Positions 13,785-17,018 of a stretch of 17,018 nucleotides of DNA are shown one piece after another. The translations under genes and the position numbers were made by a program. Origin of the DNA: Phycisphaerales bacterium (lineage in GTDB: Bacteria; Planctomycetota; Phycisphaerae; Phycisphaerales; UBA1924); contig JAIEQQ010000558.1 of assembly GCA_019747615.1 (NCBI GenBank), forward strand, positions 1 to 17,018, in the 5' to 3' direction. The notes beneath the pieces were generated by a model. The model was not told the origin of the DNA and did no database searches. It worked only from the letters and a program-made list of their open reading frames with translations. Each line of letters begins with the position of its first letter. The stretch's first letter is position 1.

Positions 13785-14228
13785 ATGGACTACTTGATCA
13801 CCACGGACAAGCACCGGATCGATGTCGGTGCCGTTCATGCGATGCTGTCCACGACGTACTGGTCGCCTCGCATCAAGCGCGAGGTCGTCGAGGTCGCAAT
13901 CCGCAATAGCCTCGTCGCGGCGGCCATCCATCAGCCCTCGGGCGAGCTGGTGGGGATCGCGCGAGTCGTCACGGATTACGCCACGTTCGCGTGGCTCTGC
14001 GATGTGTTCGTGATCGAGGGGCATCGCGGCCGCGGGCTCGCCAAGCGCATGATCGTTGAGCTGCAGGGCCACTCGGGGGTGCAGACCCTCCGCCGCTGGT
14101 GTCTTGCGACGCGCGATGCGCACGCGCTGTACAAGCAACTCGGCTACGAGCCGGTCCCGCCCGGCGCGTGGATGGAGAAGAAGATGCCGGTGTCTCAGTG
14201 GCAGGAGCCCGAGCCCGCTGGGGGCTGA
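13785..14228 (+). CDS. GNAT family N-acetyltransferase
   Basis: Acetyl-CoA-dependent transferase of 147 residues, full length for a single GNAT domain. The acetyl-CoA pyrophosphate loop (motif A) is VFVIEGHRGRGLAKRMI (74-90), with R81-x-x-G84-x-A86. The usual strand ELVGIARVV (54-62) comes before it, and DAHALYKQLGYEPV (111-124) after it, where the Tyr of ALYKQLGY is the typical general acid. The N-terminal TTYWSPRIKREVVEVAIRNS (23-42) matches a common bacterial GNAT subgroup whose substrates are mostly unknown; acetylation of a small molecule or a protein N-terminus or lysine is equally possible. A Pro/Glu-rich tail ends it. Starts 57 bp after the pseudopilin gene; ffh follows 77 bp later. 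Confidence 0.92.
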   Translation: MDYLITTDKHRIDVGAVHAMLSTTYWSPRIKREVVEVAIRNSLVAAAIHQPSGELVGIARVVTDYATFAWLCDVFVIEGHRGRGLAKRMIVELQGHSGVQTLRRWCLATRDAHALYKQLGYEPVPPGAWMEKKMPVSQWQEPEPAGG

Positions 14229-14291
14229 TCTGACGCCCCGCAACAGCCATCGCGACGAACCCGTGATCAAGCGTTTGGCACTTTGCGTCCC

Positions 14292-14297
14292 TACCGT
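14292..14297 (+). promoter_or_regulatory. -10-like TACCGT eight bases before the ffh start codon
   Basis: TACCGT precedes ATG at 14306 by eight bases, with no Shine-Dalgarno in between. TTGGCA at 14275-14280 is only 11 bp away, too close for a normal -35. Weaker than the six-base cases. Confidence 0.25.
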
Positions 14298-14305
14298 CTT
14301 GCATC

Positions 14306-15841
14306 ATGTTTGACCGTCTTTCCGAAGGCTTTTCTTCCGTCCTCCGCAAGCTCAGCGGCAAGGGCACCATCACCGAAGCGAACATCCGCGAAGCGATGGA
14401 CGAGGTGCGCGGGGCACTGCTGGACGCCGACGTCGCGCTCGAGGTTGTCAACTCGTTCACCGAGGGCGTCGTCACCGACGCCATCGGCAAGGACGTGCTC
14501 AAGAGCCTCCAGCCCGGTCAGGAGATGATCGGCATCGTCTACGACCGGCTCGTGCAGTTGCTCGGCGATCTGCCGCAGATCCCCGAGGGCCTCAGCCACG
14601 AAGAGATCGCCAAGATGATGATGGCCGACGGGCCCGGCATCCAGGTGCTCTCGCCCGGGCCGACGATCGTGATGATGTGCGGCCTTCAAGGCAGCGGCAA
14701 AACCACCACCTGCGGCAAGCTCGCGGCGTGGCTGAAGAAGCGCGGGCGCAGCTCGATGCTCGTCGCGGCGGACTTGCAGCGACCCGCCGCGGTGGAGCAG
14801 CTCGGCATCGTCGCGCAGACCGTCAACGCCGACATGCCCGGCGCGGCGCAAGTTCACTTCTACAGCGAGCCGGAGAAGACCGCCGAGTATGGCAAAGCGG
14901 TGGGCGTCGCCGTCGGCGTGTGCGAGCGAGCGATCGGCAAGGCCAAGTCGCTCGGCGTGGACACGGTGATCCTCGATACCGCCGGCCGCCTGCACGTCAA
15001 CGACGCGCTGATGGACGAACTCAAGCAGGTCAACCTGCGGATCAAGCCCACGCAGATCTTCCTCGTCGTTGACGCGATGACCGGCCAGGACGCTGTGCGA
15101 TCCGCCAAGGCCTTCCACGAGAAACTCGAAGTCGACGGCCTGATCTTCACGAAGTTTGACAGCGACACGCGCGGCGGCGCAGCGCTTTCAGTCAAGAGCG
15201 TCACCGGCGCCAAGATCCGCTTCATCGGCGTCGGCGAAAAGCTCGACGCGCTCGAAGAGTTCCACCCCGTGCGCATCGCCGGGCGCATCTTGGGCATGGG
15301 CGATGTCGTCTCGCTGGTGCAAAAGGCCCGCGAGCAAGTCTCCGACGAGGACGCCAAGGCCCTCGAAGAGAAGATGGCCAAGGGCGAGATGACGATGGAC
15401 GATTTCCTGAACCAGCTCCGCTCGCTGCGGAAGATGGGGCCGATGAAGCAGTTGCTCGGCCTGCTCCCCGGTGTCGGCGCCGCTCTGAAGAACGCGCAGA
15501 TCGATGACGACAAGCTCGATCGCGTCGAGGGCATCATCCACTCAATGACGCTTCAGGAACGCCGCAAGCCGGACTTGCTGAACAACTCGCGCCGGCGGCG
15601 AATCTCACAGGGCGCCGGCACACAGGACAACGAAGTAGGCACGCTAGTGAAGCAGTTCACGATGATCAGCGCCATGAGCAAGCAGCTCTCGGGCATGAGC
15701 ACCGCCGAGAAGGTCAAGGCAATGAAGCAGATGAACGCGGCGGGCCAGGGGGGCCCGGGTGCCGGCGCGCCGGGGATGATGCGGAGCAAGGGCTCGAGCT
15801 TCACGCCGAGCGTCAAGGACCGCTTCAAGAAGCGACGCTGA
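14306..15841 (+). CDS. ffh: Signal recognition particle protein Ffh (SRP54 homologue)
   Basis: GTPase that binds SRP RNA and signal sequences and hands ribosomes to the FtsY receptor. At 511 residues it is longer than the usual 440-460. N domain 1-95 (helices, ALLDADVALEVV motif). G domain: P-loop GLQGSGKTTT (126-135), DLQRPAAVEQL (156-166), DTAGR (224-228), TKFDSDTRGGAALS (282-295) and IGVGEKLD (307-314). The guanine-specificity loop reads TKFD instead of the common TKLD. M domain about 330-465, Met-rich, with MKQLLGLLPG and the RNA-binding NSRRRRISQGAGT (427-439, family SRRxRIAxGSG). A Gly/Pro-rich tail ends in RFKKRR. A loop of about 25 residues with several Met (93-118) joins N and G domains and is longer than usual. 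The SRP RNA gene is not in this window. Confidence 0.97.
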   Translation: MFDRLSEGFSSVLRKLSGKGTITEANIREAMDEVRGALLDADVALEVVNSFTEGVVTDAIGKDVLKSLQPGQEMIGIVYDRLVQLLGDLPQIPEGLSHEEIAKMMMADGPGIQVLSPGPTIVMMCGLQGSGKTTTCGKLAAWLKKRGRSSMLVAADLQRPAAVEQLGIVAQTVNADMPGAAQVHFYSEPEKTAEYGKAVGVAVGVCERAIGKAKSLGVDTVILDTAGRLHVNDALMDELKQVNLRIKPTQIFLVVDAMTGQDAVRSAKAFHEKLEVDGLIFTKFDSDTRGGAALSVKSVTGAKIRFIGVGEKLDALEEFHPVRIAGRILGMGDVVSLVQKAREQVSDEDAKALEEKMAKGEMTMDDFLNQLRSLRKMGPMKQLLGLLPGVGAALKNAQIDDDKLDRVEGIIHSMTLQERRKPDLLNNSRRRRISQGAGTQDNEVGTLVKQFTMISAMSKQLSGMSTAEKVKAMKQMNAAGQGGPGAGAPGMMRSKGSSFTPSVKDRFKKRR

Positions 15842-15910
15842 GCGGGGGCAATACCCTCACGCGGCGGCGGCGCAGTTGCGGATGATGTTGCGAGCGAGCG
15901 CCGGTTCCAC

Positions 15911-15952
15911 CCTCCCCCGGTCCCTACCGGGGGAGGTGCCGCGCATCGCGGC
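15911..15952. repeat. Double-hairpin palindromic element downstream of ffh
   Basis: First a perfect 11-bp stem CCTCCCCCGGT (15911-15921), loop CCCT, ACCGGGGGAGG (15926-15936). Two bases later comes a perfect 6-bp stem GCCGCG (15938-15943), loop CAT, CGCGGC (15947-15952), followed by GGAGGGGG. It lies in the convergent spacer between ffh and the last gene. It looks like a dispersed intergenic palindrome; a terminator role is possible in either direction but no U-tract is present. Confidence 0.7.
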
Positions 15953-15997
15953 GGAGGGGGCAGGACTTCGAGATACTCCTGGTCACGATGATCTCGC

Positions 15998-17018
15998 TCA
16001 CTTCTTTCGTGCCTCGCGGAACGCCTTCCGCTCGGCGTTGATCCGTGCGTTCTCGGCGGTCGCGGCGTCGATCGCTTTGAGCGCATCGTTGAATCGGTCG
16101 ACGGTTCCCAGTGGTGCCGAGCCCGTGAAGTACACCATTCTCCCCTCGCGGGTCCAGTGCGAGAATGAATCGTGCAGCTCAATCAGGAACGGGCGAAGGG
16201 CCTTGCAAAGCGAGACCTCGCTGGCGGCGAACTCCGTCTCGAGCTCTCGCATGCGAGTGAAGCGGATGTTGTTCAGGTAGACTTCGACGCGCTTCGCCCC
16301 CGCATCGGTCATGTGCTTGATGACAAAGGCCCGAGCGCCCGCTTGGATCTCGTGCATCGCCTCGGCCGCTTTGATCGCTCGGTCCAGCAGCCCGATCCGC
16401 TGCGCGATGTGATCCCTCGACGTCAGCGTGTCAGGTTCCGAACCGCCCGCCTTGGTGAACTGGCCGATCGCCTCGACATACGCCACGTTCGCCGGCCCGG
16501 CGATCTTGTTGAAATCGGCCATCGCCAGAAGAAAGAGCTTCTCATCGCCCTTGGTGTCAGCCGCGATGGTCTTGAGTTCGTGATCGACGTTGTGCACCAG
16601 CGCACGAACATCGTTCGCCTCGATCGAGCCCGAGGCCTCCTTCGACGCGGTCTCCCGGTTCAGCGCGTCAAGCCGCTGCACAGCCGCCATTCGGTTGTCA
16701 ACGCCCGGCTTAACGCTCCTGACCAGCGGAATCACGCACAGCAGCGCCGCCGCGAGCAACGCCACCACGCTGAACGTCAGCGGAGCCACATTCGGTGCCC
16801 GCCGACGCAGCAGGAACGCCACCGGCGCGACAAGCACCGCGATCAAGATCATGACACCAACGCCGGCGCCGGCGCTCGCGCTCACCGCGTCAGGTTCGAA
16901 GTTCGACACGACCATCGCGACGATGATCGGTGCAAACGCCAGCACCACCGCGCTCAGAATGCACACGACCATCGATACCACCGGGACGCGAATCGGCTGG
17001 AGGGGCGGCGGTGTAGGA
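15998..17018 (-). CDS. Membrane-anchored helical protein, unknown; probably runs past the right edge
   Basis: At least 327 residues from a GTG at 16981. The frame stays open to the last base, with a natural-looking Pro-rich lead-in (PTPPPLQPIRVP), so the true start is probably outside the window. Counting from the GTG, three membrane helices lie at about 1-26, 41-60 and 68-90. The remaining 235 residues are soluble and almost all helical, rich in Ala, Glu, Lys and Asp (ALNRETASKEASGSIEANDV; AAEAMHEIQAGARAF). They contain one Cys and end in a basic coiled tail ERKAFREARKK. No family is recognised. The helix-then-sensor-like layout could suit a stress or envelope sensor, but that is speculation. 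It converges on ffh across a 156-bp spacer. Confidence 0.75.
   Translation of the reverse strand, partial: PTPPPLQPIRVPVVSMVVCILSAVVLAFAPIIVAMVVSNFEPDAVSASAGAGVGVMILIAVLVAPVAFLLRRRAPNVAPLTFSVVALLAAALLCVIPLVRSVKPGVDNRMAAVQRLDALNRETASKEASGSIEANDVRALVHNVDHELKTIAADTKGDEKLFLLAMADFNKIAGPANVAYVEAIGQFTKAGGSEPDTLTSRDHIAQRIGLLDRAIKAAEAMHEIQAGARAFVIKHMTDAGAKRVEVYLNNIRFTRMRELETEFAASEVSLCKALRPFLIELHDSFSHWTREGRMVYFTGSAPLGTVDRFNDALKAIDAATAENARINAERKAFREARKK

Noticed and set aside
13335..14270. 311-codon leftward open frame opposite the small pseudopilin and GNAT genes
   Set aside because: Both plus-strand genes have clear motifs; the leftward product is Arg/His-rich shadow translation.
1..17018. CRISPR array, defence island, prophage or insertion sequence
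   Set aside because: No spaced direct repeats, integrase, transposase, tRNA-linked attachment site or known defence domain is visible.

Overview
The window reads as ordinary chromosomal DNA of a GC-rich planctomycete, most likely class Phycisphaerae or a close relative. Three things point there: two prepilin-like proteins, one of them 301 residues long with an H-X9-[D/G]G signature; a membrane protein ending in a CxxCGY...CPEC zinc ribbon; and a secreted protein ending in a dockerin-like pair of calcium loops. The assignment rests on protein style, not on a phylogenetic marker. I see no insertion sequence, CRISPR array, rRNA or tRNA.

Layout. 2-475: end of a short-chain dehydrogenase. 599-1309: PilZ domain joined to a C-terminal J domain. 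1378-2805 (-): class III aminotransferase. 3116-3868: secreted DUF1579-like protein with a strong terminator. 3999-4904 (-): large pseudopilin. 5179-5985 (-): MsrA as a lipoprotein with its own terminator, divergent from an SMR exporter of the Gdx/SugE type (6160-6618). 6836-9106 (-): three uncharacterised genes for a tethered degenerate SNase-like protein, a two-part soluble protein and a four-helix membrane protein. 9107-9557: gene-free, first G-rich, then AT-richer. 9558-11447: visibly lower-GC pair encoding a Cys-rich dockerin-type secreted protein and a zinc-ribbon membrane protein 6 nt downstream. 11595-15841: housekeeping and small genes, namely serS, a small pseudopilin, a GNAT acetyltransferase and ffh. 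15998-17018 (-): membrane-anchored helical protein open to the right edge.

How the genes relate. Few form pathways. Several concern the cell envelope or export: Ffh targets membrane proteins, the pseudopilins need a prepilin peptidase, and DUF1579, MsrA and the dockerin protein are exported. MsrA and the SMR exporter share a 174-bp divergent promoter region.

Two cross-window patterns deserve attention. First, several genes without a Shine-Dalgarno sequence (dockerin protein, serS, GNAT) carry a TANNNT hexamer ending exactly 6 nt before the ATG, the geometry expected of leaderless transcripts. Genes with a good Shine-Dalgarno (DUF1579, pseudopilin, msrA, SMR, four-helix protein) lack it. Second, all four spacers between convergent genes carry a short repeat or palindrome. 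Two of these are 35-bp arrays of five heptamers with unrelated sequences.
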